From: Anaeramoeba ignava
Lineage: Eukaryota; Metamonada; Anaeramoebidae
NCBI GenBank assembly: GCA_028826165.1
Contig: JAPDFW010000007.1
Location: forward strand, 1 to 64,000
DNA: 64,000 bases
Direction: 5' to 3'
The notes beneath the pieces were generated by a model that was not told where the DNA came from, ran no database searches, and saw only the letters and a program-made list of their open reading frames with translations. This document shows positions 42,818-56,821 of this stretch, one piece after another. Made by a program: the position numbers and the translations under genes. Each line of letters opens with the position of its first letter. The first letter of the stretch is position 1.

Positions 42818-45800
42818 TTATCCATAATCATCTTCATCTGTAACATCTCTTCCTAAAGGTATCATAGATTTTTTCTCTGCATCTCTTGCCAAGGATTTTC
42901 TCATATCTAAACCATCTTCTTCACCTGAATAATAACCCAAAACTCTTCTAAAAACAATATATCCAAAATTTTGATACATTCTAATAGCAACATTATTAGA
43001 ACTTCTAACATATAAATCAACAAAATACGCATTAGCAATATTTTCAGAAACACCTTCTAATAATTGCATTAATTGGCGAGCAAGACCTAAGCGTCTGTAT
43101 TCAGGAGATACTGTGACAGCAGTGACATGACCATGCCACATTTTGCCTTCTCCTTCGCTTTTCCCAAATATATATCCCATTATATCTTTATTTATAGATT
43201 CTCCTAATGCACACATATCTGGCCATATTGCTAAATATTGTAAATAAAATCCATTGTGATACTTTTTATTTTCATACATAAAATAATAAATAAAATTATA
43301 AATTAAATTATAAATAAAATTATAAATTAAATTATAAATAAAATTATAAATTAAATTATAAATAAAATTATAAATTAAATTATAAATAAAATTATAAATT
43401 AAATTATAAATTAAATTATAAATAAAATTATAAATAAAATTATAAATAAAATTATAAATTAAAATTATAAATTAAATTATAAATAAAATTATAAATTAAA
43501 TTACAAATAAAATTATAAATAAAATAATAAATAAAATTATAAATAAAATTATAAATTAAATTATAAATAAAATTATAAATAAAATTATAAATAAAATTAT
43601 AAATAAAATAAATTAAATTATAAATTAAATTATAAATAAAATTATAAATAAAATTATAAATAAAATTATAAATAAAATTATAAATAAAATAAAATTATAA
43701 ATAAAATTATAAATTAAAATTATAAATTAAAATTATAAATAAAATTATAAATAAAATTATAAATTAAAATTATAAATTAAATTATAAATAAATTATAAAA
43801 TAAAATTATAAATAAAATTATAAATTAAATTATAAATTAAATTATAAATTAAATTATAAATTAAAATAAATAAAATTATAAATAAATTATAAAATTAAAT
43901 TATAAATAAAAAATATAAATAAAAATAATAAAAATTATAAATAAAATAATAAATAAATTATAAATTAAATTATAAATTAAATTATAAATTAAATTATAAA
44001 ATTAAATTATAAATAAAATTATAAATTAAAATTATAAATTAAAATTATAAATTAAAATTATAAATAAAATTACAAATAAAATTATAAAATAAAATTAAAT
44101 TATAAATAAAATTATAAATTAAAATTATAAATAAAATTATAAATAAAATTATAAATAAAATTATAAATTAAAATTATAAATAAAATTATAAATAAAATTA
44201 TAAATAAAATTATAAATAAAATTATAAATAAAAATTATAAATAAAATTATAAATTAAAATTATAAATAAAATTATAAATAAAATTATAAATAAAATTAAA
44301 TAAAATTATAAATAAAATTATAAATAAAATTATAAATAAAATTATAAATAAAATTATAAATTAAATTATAAATAAAATTATAAATTAAATTATAAATTAA
44401 AATTATAAATTAAATTATAAATAAAATTATAAATAAAAATTATAAATTAAAATTATAAATAAAAATTATAAATAAAAATTATAAATTAAAATTATAAATA
44501 AAATTATAAATAAAAATTATAAATAAAATTATAAATAAAATTATAAATAAAAATTATAAATTAAAATTATAAATAAAATTATAAATTAAAATTATAAATA
44601 AAATAAATAAAAATTATAAATAAAATTATAAATTAAATTATAAAATAAAATTATAAATTAAAATATAAATAAAAATATAAATAAAATATAAATAAATAAA
44701 TAAAAATTATAAAATAAAATTATAAATAAAATTATAAATAAAATTATAAATTAAAATTATAAATTAAAATTATAAATAAAATTATAAAATAAATTATAAA
44801 TTAAATTATAAATTAAAATTAAATTAAAATTATAAATTAAATTATAAATTAAAATTATAAATTAAAATTATAAATAAAATTATAAAAAATAAAATAAAAT
44901 TATAAATAAAATTATAAATAAAATTATAAATAAAAATTATAAATTAAAATTATAAATAAACGAAATTATAAATAAAATTATAAATAAAAATTATAAATAA
45001 AATTATAAATAAAATTATAAATAAAAATATAAAATAAAATATATAAATAAAATTATAAATAAAAATTTATAAATAAAATTATAAATAAAATTATAAATAA
45101 AATTATAAATAAAATTATAAATAAAATTATAAATAAAATTATAAATTAAAAAATTATAAATAAAATTATAAATAAAATTATAAATAAAATTATAAATTAA
45201 ATTATAAATAAAATTATAAATAAAATTATAAATTAAATTATAAATAAAATTATATAATAAAATTATAAATAAAAATATATAAATAAAATTATAAATAAAA
45301 ATATAAATAAAAATTATAAATTAAAATTATAAATAAAATTATAAATAAAATTATAAAATAAAATATAAATAAAATTATAAATTAAATTATAAATTAAATT
45401 ATAAATATAAAATTATAAATTAAATTATAAATAAAATTATAAATAAAATTAAAATTAAATTATAAATAAAATTATAAATAAAATTATAAATAAAAATTAT
45501 AAATAAAAATTATAAATAAAATTATAAAAATAAAATTATAAAATAAAATTATAAATAAAAATAAAAATAAAATAAAAATTATAAATAAAAAATAAATAAA
45601 TATAAATAAAATTATAAATAAAATTATAAATTAAAATTATAAATAAAATTATAAAATAAAATTAAATAACAAAAAATAAAATAAAATTATAAATAAAATT
45701 ATAAATAAAATTATAAATAAAATTATAAAATAAAAATTATAAATTAAATAAAATATAAATAAAATTATAAATAAAATTATAAATAAAATTATAAATTAAA

Positions 45801-47295
45801 TTATAAATTAAATATAAATAAAATATAAATAAAATTATAAATAAAATTATAAATAAAATTATAAATAAAAATTATAAATAAAAATTATAAATAAAATTAT
45901 AAATAAAATTATAAATAAAATTATAAATAAAAATTATAAATTAAAATTATAAATTAAATTATAAATAAAATTATAAATTAAATTATAAATTAAATTATAA
46001 ATTAAATTATAAAATTAAATTATAAATTAAATTATAAATAAAATTATAAATTAAAATTATAAATAAAATTATAAATAAAAATTATAAATAAAATTATAAA
46101 TAAAATTAAATTATAAATTAAATTATAAATAAAATAACAAATAAAATTATAAATAAAATAATAAATAAAAATTATAAATAAAATTATAAATTAAATTATA
46201 AAATAAATAAAATAATAAATAAAATTATAAATAAAATTATAAATAAAATTATAAATAAAATTATAAATAAAATTATAAATAAAATTATAAATAAAAATTA
46301 TAAATAAAATTATAAATAAAATTATAAATAAAAATTATAAATAAAATTATAAATAAAATTATAAATAAAATAATAAATTAAATTATAAATTAAAATTATA
46401 AATAAAATTATAAATTAAATTATAAATTAAATTATAAATTAAAATTATAAATAAAATTATAAATAAAATTATAAATAAAATTATAAATTAAATTATAAAT
46501 TAAATTATAAATTAAATTATAAATTAAATTATAAATTAAATTATAAATTAAATTATAAATTAAATTATAAATTAAATTATAAATAAAATTATAAATTAAA
46601 ATTATAAATAAAATTATAAATAAAATTATAAATTAAAATTATAAAATAAAATTATAAATTAAATTATAAATTAAATTATAAATTAAATTATAAATAAAAA
46701 TTATAAATTAAATTATAAATAAAATTATAAAATAAAATTATAAATTAAATTATAAAATAAAATTATAAATAAAATTATAAATAAAATTATAAATAAAATT
46801 ATAAATAAAAATTATAAATTCAAATTATAAATTAAATTATAAAATAAAATTATAAATTAAATTATAAATTAAATTATAAATAAAATTATAAATTAAATTA
46901 TAAATAAAATTATAAATTAAATAATAAATTAAATAATAAATTAAATTATAAATAAAATTAAATAAATAAAATTATAAATAAAATTATAAATAAAATTATA
47001 AATAAAATTATAAATAAAATTATAAATAAAATTATAAATAAAATTATAAATTAAATTATAAATTAAATTATAAATTAAATTATAAATAAAAATATAAATA
47101 AAACTATAAATAAAATTATAAATTAAATTATAAATTAAATTATAAATTAAATTATAAATAAAATTATAAATTAAATTATAAATAAAATTATTATTATTTT
47201 TCTATGATTTTTTGTACAGTTTCTGTTAAATGATCTAAATTAACATCTGTAAAATTAAATAAATCATTTGCTTCAAATCTTCTTATTGTTGTCAT
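42818..47295 (-). CDS. NAA20: NatB catalytic subunit, N-alpha-acetyltransferase 20
   Basis: Two exons on the minus strand: 47295-47218 (MTTIRRFEANDLFNFTDVNL then DHLTET) and 43261-42818 (YHNGFYLQYLAIWPD onward). Joined, LTET-YHNGFYLQYLA aligns without gap to the animal protein (LTET-YGIPFYLQYLA), which fixes the splice: donor GTACAA at 47217, acceptor AAAAAG at 43262. The 173-residue product has the GNAT acetyl-CoA loop (RRLGLARQL), WHGHVTAVTVSPE, YFVDLYVRSSNNVAIRMY and DMRKSLARDAEKKS, all typical of NAA20. NatB acetylates N-termini beginning Met-Asp/Glu/Asn/Gln on the ribosome. The intron is 3,956 nt of satellite. The start is 87 bp from the divergent RasGAP gene; the stop converges on the USP gene with an 86-bp gap. 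Confidence 0.95.
43280..47195 (-). repeat. AAATTATAAAT(A) satellite occupying the NAA20 intron
   Basis: About 3.9 kb of AAATTATAAATA / AAATTATAAATT units of 11-13 nt (several hundred copies), with single-base length changes and a rare C (for example TTACAAAT near 43502 and 44071). On the sense (minus) strand the array is TTTATAATTTA and contains almost no GT or AG. No open frame or embedded gene is seen. Confidence 0.95.
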
Positions 47296-47382
47296 TTTTA
47301 ATAATAAATTTATATAAAAAAAAATTGAAAAATGAAAAAAATGAAAAAATAAAATTTCATTTTTTTTTGTTTTTTTTTTAAA

Positions 47383-50300
47383 ATGGATTTTCTTTTAAAA
47401 GAAGATATTAAATCAATTCTTGAATTAACTTATGAAATTGGATTTAAAAATTATTTAAATAAAGAATTAATAAAAAAAGAAAAAAATAAAGCAAAATTAA
47501 GTATTGAAATTATAAAAAATTGGATAAATGAAATTTTAAAAAAATCAACACAAAAAAAAGTGGCCAATAGTTTATTTGAAGATTTTAAAGTAAACTGTTT
47601 ATTAAACTTATTTAAAAAAAATTTTATTAATTTATTTAAATTAAAATTAAAAAAGAAAATTGATTTTTTAATTGAATTCTTATTACAAATTTTTCCAGAT
47701 TTAGATTTTAAAAAAATTGCTTTAATTTCAGATTTAAAAGAAAAATTAATTTACATTTTAAAAGAAATTCAAAATAATTCTTATGATGGATTTTGTTGTT
47801 CTGTTGATGATATTTTTAATGTTTTTGATTTTTTTTAAATTTAATTTTTTAAATTAAAAAATTCCAATTTATTTTTTTTTGTAGATGAAAAAAGAGCAAT
47901 TTATCAAATTTTTAGCAAGTTTATTCTTATGGTTTCAAAATAACATCAAAAAACAATATCTTTCAAAAATCCAAAAAGAATTATCAATAAAAGAACAAAA
48001 TCGAGATTTAAAATATAAAATTTTAACAATGAAACAAAAAATTCAAGAAAATAAAAGGAAAATTGATGATTATCAAAAATTACAAGAATATAAACATTTC
48101 CAAGAGAAAGAATCACAACAAAAATTCATTTTATATCCAGAAAAATTCAATTCTTTAAATCAATTTATTCAAACAAGTGAAAAAGTATCACAATCATTGA
48201 ATCCATTAAAAGAAGATTTACAAGATTTTATGAACTCAATTACAAAATTGCCAAGTTATTCAACATCATTATTCAAATTACTTGATGTGAAAATTGATGA
48301 TGTTCCTGTTGGGAATATCCAAAAAATTCAATTCAAAACAATCACTTCATTTTCTAATTGTCTTCGTGGAGCTTTTGCTCATTTTAAAATCAATTTTTCA
48401 GAAGAAGAGTTTAAGAAATTAATCACAAAAATCAAACTTTTTGAGCAATTTGATCTTGATCCTTATGGAGTTTATTCTGAAATTGAAGATGTTTTTCCAA
48501 AAGAATATGAAAATATTATCCAGTTTAGAAAATCCTCAATTTTCATTCTTTCAATTTGTGATTTGTTTGTTTTCACTGTTTATTTTAAACAATTATTCAC
48601 AGAAAAAATTGTGGAAATTCTTCAAGAAAACAAAAATATTTTACAAGGTTAATTTAAATTTAAATTTAAATTTAAATTTAAGAAGAAGAATTAATTTTGT
48701 TTATTAATTAGGAAGTGATGTTGATGATATAACAAGAATGATTTATGGAAATATTGATAATTTCATCTATTTTTTGAGTGATTTGAGTAAATTAAAGGAT
48801 ATTGTTCAGAATATTATGGAATTTTTAGAAATTCAAGATCATATTAATGTATTCAAATCAAAAAAAAAATTTGTTTCTTATTCTTATTCTTATTCTTAAA
48901 ATAATATAAAGAAATCTGAAAAAGTTATTGAAGAATTATTTCGACAAAGTTTATCAAAAACATTATTTGCAATTTTCAAAAGATTATTTGAAGAAAATCA
49001 ACAAGAAAAAATTAAGAATGAAGTTGAAAAAAACAAAAAAAAACCAACAAAAATTTTCAAAAAAGATTTTGCAGCAGGAAATCAAACTTTACAAAAATAT
49101 TTAACAGAAGAATCAATTAGATTACTATCAATTTTAACAGATGCAAAATTTTTGTGGAGATGATATTGAGTCAATAAGTCTTTCATTGTTTAATTTATTT
49201 GATTATTTAGGATTATCAATTCCGTTGCTCAAATTCACAATATCACAAACAATAACAAGAATATCTTCAGTTCAAAATTTATTTGCTTATTCAGATGTTT
49301 CATCAAGAATACTTTCAGAATTTTCATTCATTTATGGAGCGCAATATTTGCATTTAACACTTAAACCAATTATTATTGAAATGATTGAGTTTAATCAAAG
49401 TTTTGAAGTTGATCAAAATCTGAATACTGATTTTAAATCAACAAGAAATAATTTGTCATTCTTTTTAATGAAAACAATTAAAACAATTCTTGATTCTGAA
49501 AAAGATATTCCACCTCAATTTAGGATTATTAATAATTATATTTCAACTGAAATTGAAAAGAAATTCTCAGGAAAAGGATTAATATCAATTGGAAGATTTA
49601 TTTTTCATATATTTTTATGTCCTACACTTGTTTCACCTCAAAATTATTCAATTATTAAATGTATTTTATTATAAAAAATCAAAATTCCTTTTTAAATCTT
49701 TTTGTTTCCATTTATTTAGTTCCACTTAATGAAGATATTTCAAGAGGTTTAGTTTTAATTTCATCAGCAATTACTCAATTATCAAGAAAGAAAAAATTTG
49801 ATAAATCAAAAGGATATATGATTTTTTTAAATGAAGAAATTACTTCACATTTTAAGGAATTAGATGAATTTTTTATGAAATTATCTGTAAAAATAAATTT
49901 ATATTTGGAAAAAAGAATATTTATATTAAAATATTGCTTTTTTTGAATTTTTTAAAAGGATATAAAAACAATCCAAGAAATTGATCTCCAAAAACAACCA
50001 AATATTGATTTTATTGAATTTAAACCAATCAAAATTTATCAACAAAGAAGACTTAATGATACATTAATTGATACAAAAAAAGAATCTTTTGAATTTTTCT
50101 CAATAATTGAATTTTTCATTTCAAATCAAGATGATAAAAACAAAATTAGTGAAAGTAAATTGCATCAATTTGATAAATCATTTAAAGAATTGAAAATATT
50201 AGTCGAAGATTTTGGAAACTCAAACAAAATTTTAAGAGAGTTAAATCACAAACTTGTTGAAATTAAACAATTAGTTGAAAAAACAACAAATTTAACAAAT

Positions 50301-50708
50301 AAAAATGAAAAAAATGATGAAAAAGAAGAAGAAAAAGAAGAAGAAAATTTAATTTGGAAAAATGTTTCAGTTAAAAATACAAAATTTGAAGGATTTGTTC
50401 ACATTTCAAAAAATGATTCAAAAAGCAAGAAAAAAGGGAAAAAAAGATATTTAATTCTAAAAGAAAATGTTCTCGCAATTTTTGAATCTAAACCTGAAGA
50501 AAAAAATATTTTCCCTTTAAATGCTATTGAAATTGATGATTCTTTAAAAGTTTCAAGAGCAAAATCTACAAATTCCACTTTTTCACTTTCTTCTTCAAAA
50601 TTAGGAAATGAAAAGGATTTCTTCATCATTTGCGAAACTAGACAAGATTTTTTGAATTGGTTTTCATTAATTCGAGAATCAAAACAAATTGTTTTAGAAA
50701 ATAATTAA
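47383..50708 (+). CDS. RasGAP protein with C-terminal PH domain
   Basis: Exons: 47383-47820, 47885-48647, 48712-48848, 48912-49660, 49720-49886, 49959-50708. The N-terminal ~400 residues are helical and coiled (KIQKELSIKEQNRDLKYKIL). The GAP domain follows: LFAYSDVSSRILSEFSFIYG, AQYLHLTLKPIIIEMIEF and FLCPTLVSPQNYSI correspond to the conserved RasGAP blocks 'LFR.NS', 'YL...L.P.I' and 'LR...PA...P'. The usual Phe-Leu-Arg is replaced by IFHIFL, so the catalytic arginine pattern is altered and activity is uncertain. A PH domain ends the protein (FEGFVHISKND, KRYLILKENVLAIFE, FFIICETRQDFLNWFSLIRE). One extra T in the T5 run at 49149-49153 breaks the frame; without it DAKFCGDDIES reads through. 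Likely a regulator of Ras or Rap at a membrane. Confidence 0.82.
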
Positions 50709-50755
50709 AAATTGGAAAAATTTTTTTTTCATTTTTCATTTTTTCTATTTTAAAA

Positions 50756-53700
50756 ATGAGTCTTTCTTTTAATGTTAAAATGTCTAATTTTTCAGGAAGT
50801 GGTTTAATTGCTTGTGATCGGTAATTTAAATATAAAATTTATATTTAGATTTGAAATTTAAGATTTTTTTTTTTTTTTTGAAATGATTTTTCATCAATTT
50901 TTTATCAATTTTTTATAAAAGATCTGGCACAAGTGATCCATTTCTTAAAATTACATTTGATAGTACAAAACATTTTCAAACTGAAGTTATAAAGAAAAGT
51001 AAATTGAATTTATGAAAAAAAAATATAAATGAAAAAATTAAATTTTAATTTTAAATTTTTTCAATTAAAATCAAGCGCTTGAACCTCAATGGAAATTTGA
51101 AAATGAATTCACTTATGATACTTATACCCCTGAAAGATTAAATTCCAAATATTTCAAAATTGAATGTTGGGATTGGAACAAAGTTGAAAAAGCTGAATTA
51201 ATGGGATCTTTTTCAATGAATTTATGGAATATTGCAACTGGTCCAAAACATATTGATCATTTATTAAGATTAAGAGGAAAACCTGCAGGAAGAATTAGTT
51301 TAGATATTGAAATGATTCAAAAATCTGATGTTATTATGAATTTTGAGGAAGTGAATGTTTTTGATGTTTTAGGAAAAAATCAAAATGGTACTTCTGATAT
51401 TTGTATTGAATATAACTTTTCTACCAAGTATATTTAAAATAAATCAAAATAAATTTAAAATATTTAAATATTTAAATAAATATTCAAATAAATATCTAAA
51501 TAATATTTAAAATAAATATTCAAATTAATATTTAAATAAATATTTAAATAAATATTCAAAATAAATATTCAAATAAATATTTAAATAAATATCTAAAATA
51601 TTTAAATAAATATTCAAATAAATATTTAAATAAATATTTAAAATATTTAAATAAATATTTAAAATATTTAAATAAATATTTCAAATAAATATTCAAATAA
51701 ATATTCAAAATAAATATTCAAATAAATATTCAAATAAATATTCAAATAAATATTCAAATAAATATTTAAATAAATATTTAAATAAATATCCAAATAAATA
51801 TTCAAATAAATATTCAAATAATATTTAAATAAATATTCAAAATAAATATTCAAATTAATATTCAAATAAATATTCAAATAAATATTCAAATAAATATTCA
51901 AATAAATATTCAAATAAATATCCAAATAAATATCCAAATAAATATTCAAATAAATATTTAAATAAATATTTAAATAAATATTCAAATAAATATTCAAATA
52001 AATATTCAAAATATTCAAAATAAATATCCAAAATATTTAAATAAATATCCAAATAAATATTCAAATAAATATTCAAATAAATATTTAAATAAATATTTAA
52101 AATAAATATTCAAATTAATATTCAAATAAATATTCAAATAAATATTCAAATAAATATTTAAATAAATATTCAAATTAATATTTAAAATAAATATTTAAAA
52201 TAAATATCCAAATAAATATTCAAATAAATATCCAAATAAATATTTAAATAAATATTTAAATAAATATTCAAATAAATATTCAAATAAATATTCAAATAAA
52301 TATCTAAATAAATATCCAAAATAAATATTCAAATAAATATCCAAATAAATATTCAAATAAATATTCAAATAAATATTTAAATAAATATTTAAATAAATAT
52401 TCAAATAATATTTAAAATATCTAAAATAAATATTTAAATAAATATTCAAAATAAATATTCAAATTAATATTTAAATAAATATTTAAATAAATATTCAAAA
52501 TAAATATTCAAAATAAATATTTAAAATAAATATTAAAATAAATATTCAAATAAATATTTAAATTAATATTTAAATAAATATTTAAATTAATATTTAAATA
52601 AATATTCAAATAAATATTTAAAATAAATATCCAAAAATATCCAAATTAATATTCAAAATATTCAAAAATATCCAAAATAATATTTAAATAAATATTCAAA
52701 TAAATATTTAAATAAATATTTAAATAAATATTTAAAATATTCAAATTAATATTTAAATAAAATATCTAAATTAATATTCAAAATAATATTTAAATAAATA
52801 TTTAAATAAATATTCAAATAATATTCAAATAAATGTAAATTAATATTCAAATAAATATTTTAAATAAATATTTAAAATAAATATCCAAATAAAAATAAAT
52901 ATCCAAATAAATATTTAAATAAATATTCAAATAAATATTTAAATAAATATCAAAATAAATATTTAAATAAATATCAAAAATAAATATCCAAATAAATATA
53001 TAAAAATATTCCAAATTAATATTTAAATAAATATCCAAATAAATATTTAAATAAATATTTAAATAAATATTTAAATAAATATTCAAATAAATATTTAAAT
53101 AAATATTTAAATAAATATTCAAATAAATATTTAAATAAATATTCAAATAAATATTTAAATAAATATTCAAATAAATATTTAAAATAAATATTTAAATAAA
53201 TATTTAAATAAATATATTCAAATAAATATTTAAATAAATATTTAAATAAATATTTAAATATTCAAATAAATATTTTAAATAAATATTCAAATAAATATTT
53301 AAATAAATATTCAAATTTAAATAAATATTCAAATAAATATTTAAATAAATATTCAAATAAATATTTAAATAAATATTCAAATAAATATTTAAATAAATAT
53401 TTAAATAAATATCTAAATAAATATTCAAATAAATATTTAAATAAATATTCAAATTAAAAAATATCCAAAATATTTAAATAAATATTCAAATTAATATTCA
53501 AATAAATATTCAAAATATTTAAATAAATATTCAAATAAATATTTAAATAAAATTTTAAAAATATTCAAAATAAATATTCAAATAAATATTTAAATAAATA
53601 TTTAAATAAATATTCAAATAAATATTTAAATAAATATTTAAATAAATATTCAAAATATTTAAATAAATATTCAAAATATTTAAATAAATATTCAAATAAA

Positions 53701-55943
53701 TATTTAAATAAATATTCAAATAAATATTTAAATAAATATTCAAATAAATATCCAAATAAATATTTAAATAAATATTTAAAATATTTAAATAAATATTCAA
53801 ATAAATATTTAAATTAATATTCAAATAAATATTTAAATTAATATTCAAATAAATATTTAAATTAATATTCAAATAAATATTCAAAATAAATATCTAAAAT
53901 TAAATATTCAAATAAATATTTAAATAAATATTCAAATAAATATTCAAATAAATATTTAAATAAATATTTAAATAAATATTCAAATAAATATTTAAATAAA
54001 TATCTAAATAAATATTCAAAATAAATATTCAAAATAATATTCAAAATTAATATTCAAATAAATATTCAAATAAATATCCAAATAAATATCTAAAATAATA
54101 TTCAAATTAATATTCAAATTAATATTCAAATAAATATTTAAATAAATATCCAAAATAAATATTCAAATAAATATTCAAATAAATATCTATTAGTCCTGAC
54201 CAAAAACAAAAAACTGATACAATTCGAGGTGTTAATCAAGGAACTTGGCAAGATTCTCCTAAATTATTTTTTTCTTCTTCTTTAAAAGAATTAATTGATG
54301 GAAATCTTTATATTCAACTTCTTCATGATTCTCACCAAAATCCTTCAGTTATAGGAGATTGTGAAGTAAAAAAAAAACAAAATAATTTTCTTTTTTTTTT
54401 AAAAATATTTTTTATTCCACTTTTTCTTTTTAGTATAACTTTAAAATTACTGAATTAAACGAAGAAACTGAAGTTGAAATTGAAACAGATTTTTATATGT
54501 CAGGAAATATAACAGGAAAACTTAAAGGAAAATTGAAAGTATTAAACATTCCTGAATTTTATCAAATGATTGGAGGAAAATCAACTGAATTTGGTGTTTC
54601 TGGAGGAGTTCCAATACTTGAATTTTCACATGTTCCTGAAAAGTAAAAAAAACCAAAAAATTTGCTAGTTCAAAATTATTCTAAAAAAAGGAATTTTGCT
54701 TTTTTTTTTTTCAGTTATCCAAAAAAAGGATTAGGAGGTCCACCTAAAGTTGCAAAAACTAGAACCAGAATGACAAGACCTTCTAATACACAAAATACAC
54801 AAATAATTGAAAAAGAAATAAATGTTAGTACAATTACAAATGTGAATACAACAAAAATCAATCCAACAGCAAATACAGGACAACCTTTCTCAAATTTAAG
54901 AACCAAATTTGGATTTTCACAATTTACAACTTCCAATTTTCCAAATCAAAGAATACAACCACAAACAAATGGACAAATTGGGAATAAAATGGGAAATCCA
55001 TTATTTAATCCAATGGGATTTGGAGCATTTCCACCAAATCAACCAAATCAATTCAATCAACCAAATCAATTTAATCAACCAAATCAATTCAATCAACCAA
55101 AATCAATTTAATCAACCAAATGAATTTAATCAACAAAATGAATTAAATCAACAAAATGAATCAAATGATGATTATGCAAATATTAATGATGATGAATTAG
55201 AAAGAGAGTTTCAAATGTATCAACAAGTTGAACAAGAAAATGAGAATGAAACAAATGAAGTAAATCAAGAAAATGCATTAGACAAAGAATTTGATATGTA
55301 CCAACCAATTGACCAAGAAAATGTTAATGAATCAAACCAATTTAATTCAAATCCAAATCTAAATCAATTTAATTCAAATCCAAATTTAAACCAATTTAAT
55401 TCAAATCCAAATCTAAATCAATTTAATTCAAATCCAAATCTAAATCAATTTAATTCAAATCAAACTCAAATTAATTCAAATACAACTGCAAATCAATTTA
55501 ATTCAAATCCAACTCAAATTAATTCAAATACAACCCAAAATCAATTCAATCCTTTAAACCAATTTACTCCTTATAACCAATTTAATCAACAAAAACAAAT
55601 TAATCCATTTAGTCCATTTAATAATCAAAATCAAACTCAAAATCAAACTCAAACTCAAACTCAAAATCAAAATCAAAATCAGAACAAAAATCAAAATCAG
55701 AACCAAAATCAATCTGAATGGGGTCAAGTTTTCTTAAATCTAAATCCTAATTTTGGACAACCTAATAAATTTGATTCACCTCCTAATTTTACACAAACTA
55801 ATTGGATTCCAGGATTTAATTCACCTTCTTATTCTCAAAACACTTCACAACAATGGATTCAACAACAAGATCCATTTGGAAGACCATTTTGGAAAAATTC
55901 TATAACAGGAGCAATTACTTTTATTAATCCAGGAAAATTTTAA
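50756..55943 (+). CDS. Protein with two C2-like domains, Q/N-rich linker and terminal WW domain
   Basis: Exons: 50756-50820, 50922-50998, 51076-51427, 54194-54365, 54434-54642, 54715-55943. The first C2-like domain includes NVKMSNFSGSGLIACDRSGT then SDPFLKITF, LEPQWKFENEFTYD and FKIECWDWNKVEKAELMGSF. The second spans the giant intron (GTWQDSPKLFFSSSLKELID, LYIQLLHDSHQNPSVIGDCE). A Pro-rich linker (GLGGPPKVAKTRTRMTRP) leads into Asn-Gln-Phe repeats. The last ~30 residues, WIQQQDPFGRPFWKNS plus ITGAITFINP, have the spacing of a WW domain with the second Trp replaced by Phe. C2 domains bind phospholipid, WW domains proline motifs; a membrane-trafficking or signalling adaptor is inferred. One extra A at 55099-55102 shifts the frame in the CCAAAT repeat. 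The upstream gene ends 47 bp away. Confidence 0.8.
51440..54188 (+). repeat. AAATATTCAAATA satellite filling a 2.77-kb intron of the C2-WW gene
   Basis: Repeated AAATATTCAAATA / AAATATTTAAATA / AAATATCCAAATA units of 12-13 nt, over 200 copies, span the intron 51428-54193. The sense strand has no AG, and GT only once (near 52833). The splice phase is preserved (ACC AA|T CCT). Confidence 0.95.
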
Positions 55944-56585
55944 TAATTTAATTTAAGGATATTTTAATAATTTAAAGATATTTTAATAATCTAATTTAAA
56001 GATAAATTTAATAATTTTAATAATTTAATTTAAAGATAAATTTAATAATTTAATTTAAAAGATATTTTAATAATTTAATTTAAGGATATTTTAATAATTT
56101 AATAATTTAAGATAATTTTAATAATTTAATAATTTAATAATTTAATAATTTAATAATTTAATTTAAAGATATTTTTAATAATTTTAATAATTTAATTTAA
56201 AGATATTTTAATAATTTAAAAGATAAATTTAATAATTTAATTTAAAGATAAATTTAATAATTTAATTTAAAGATAAATTTAATAATTTAATTTAAAAGAT
56301 ATTTTAATAATCTAATTTAAGATAATTTTAATAATTTAATAATTTAATAATTTAATTTAAAAGATAAATTTAATAATTTTAATAATTTAAAAGATATTTT
56401 AATAATTTAAAGATAATTTAATAATTTAAAAGATATTTTAATAATCTAATTTAAGATAATTTTAATAATTTAATAATTTAATTTAAAGATAAATTTAATA
56501 ATTTAATTTAAAAGATATTTTAATAATTTAATTTAAAAGATATTTTAATAATTTAATAATTTAAAGATAATTGAATAATTTAAGG
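55944..56585. repeat. TTTAAAGATATTTTAATAAT repeat downstream of the C2-WW gene
   Basis: Irregular tandem repeats of AATTTAATTTAAAGATATTT and AATAATTTAA, unit about 20-35 nt, in the spacer between the C2-WW and RCC1-BTB genes. No coding signal. Confidence 0.8.
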
Positions 56586-56691
56586 AAAAAAATTTTTTTT
56601 TTTTGAATTTTGTTCCACTTTTTTTTTTTAAAAAGAAAAATTAAAAAACATTTTATTTCCTATTTTCTTTATTTTCTTTTTATTTTTTTTC

Positions 56692-56705
56692 AAATGACGT
56701 CATTT
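56692..56705. promoter_or_regulatory. 14-bp perfect palindrome with CRE core (TGACGTCA)
   Basis: AAATGACGTCATTT lies 117 bp before the RCC1-BTB start at 56822. TGACGTCA is the classic site for bZIP factors of the CREB/ATF type. Related TGACATCA-like elements lie at a similar distance upstream of the left ankyrin-BTB gene. Use as a promoter element is inferred. Confidence 0.45.
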
Positions 56706-56821
56706 AATTTTTTTAATTTTTTTTTTCATTTTCATTTTTTTCATTTTTTTTCTTTCTGTTCCACTTTTTGATTATTTTTATTTTTATTTTTATTTTTATT
56801 TTTATTTTTTATTTTTTATTA

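Noticed and set aside
51668-54044. Antisense Asn-Ile-Tyr-Leu repeat frames
   Set aside because: Produced by the AAATATTCAAATA satellite inside the C2-WW intron; no unique protein sequence.
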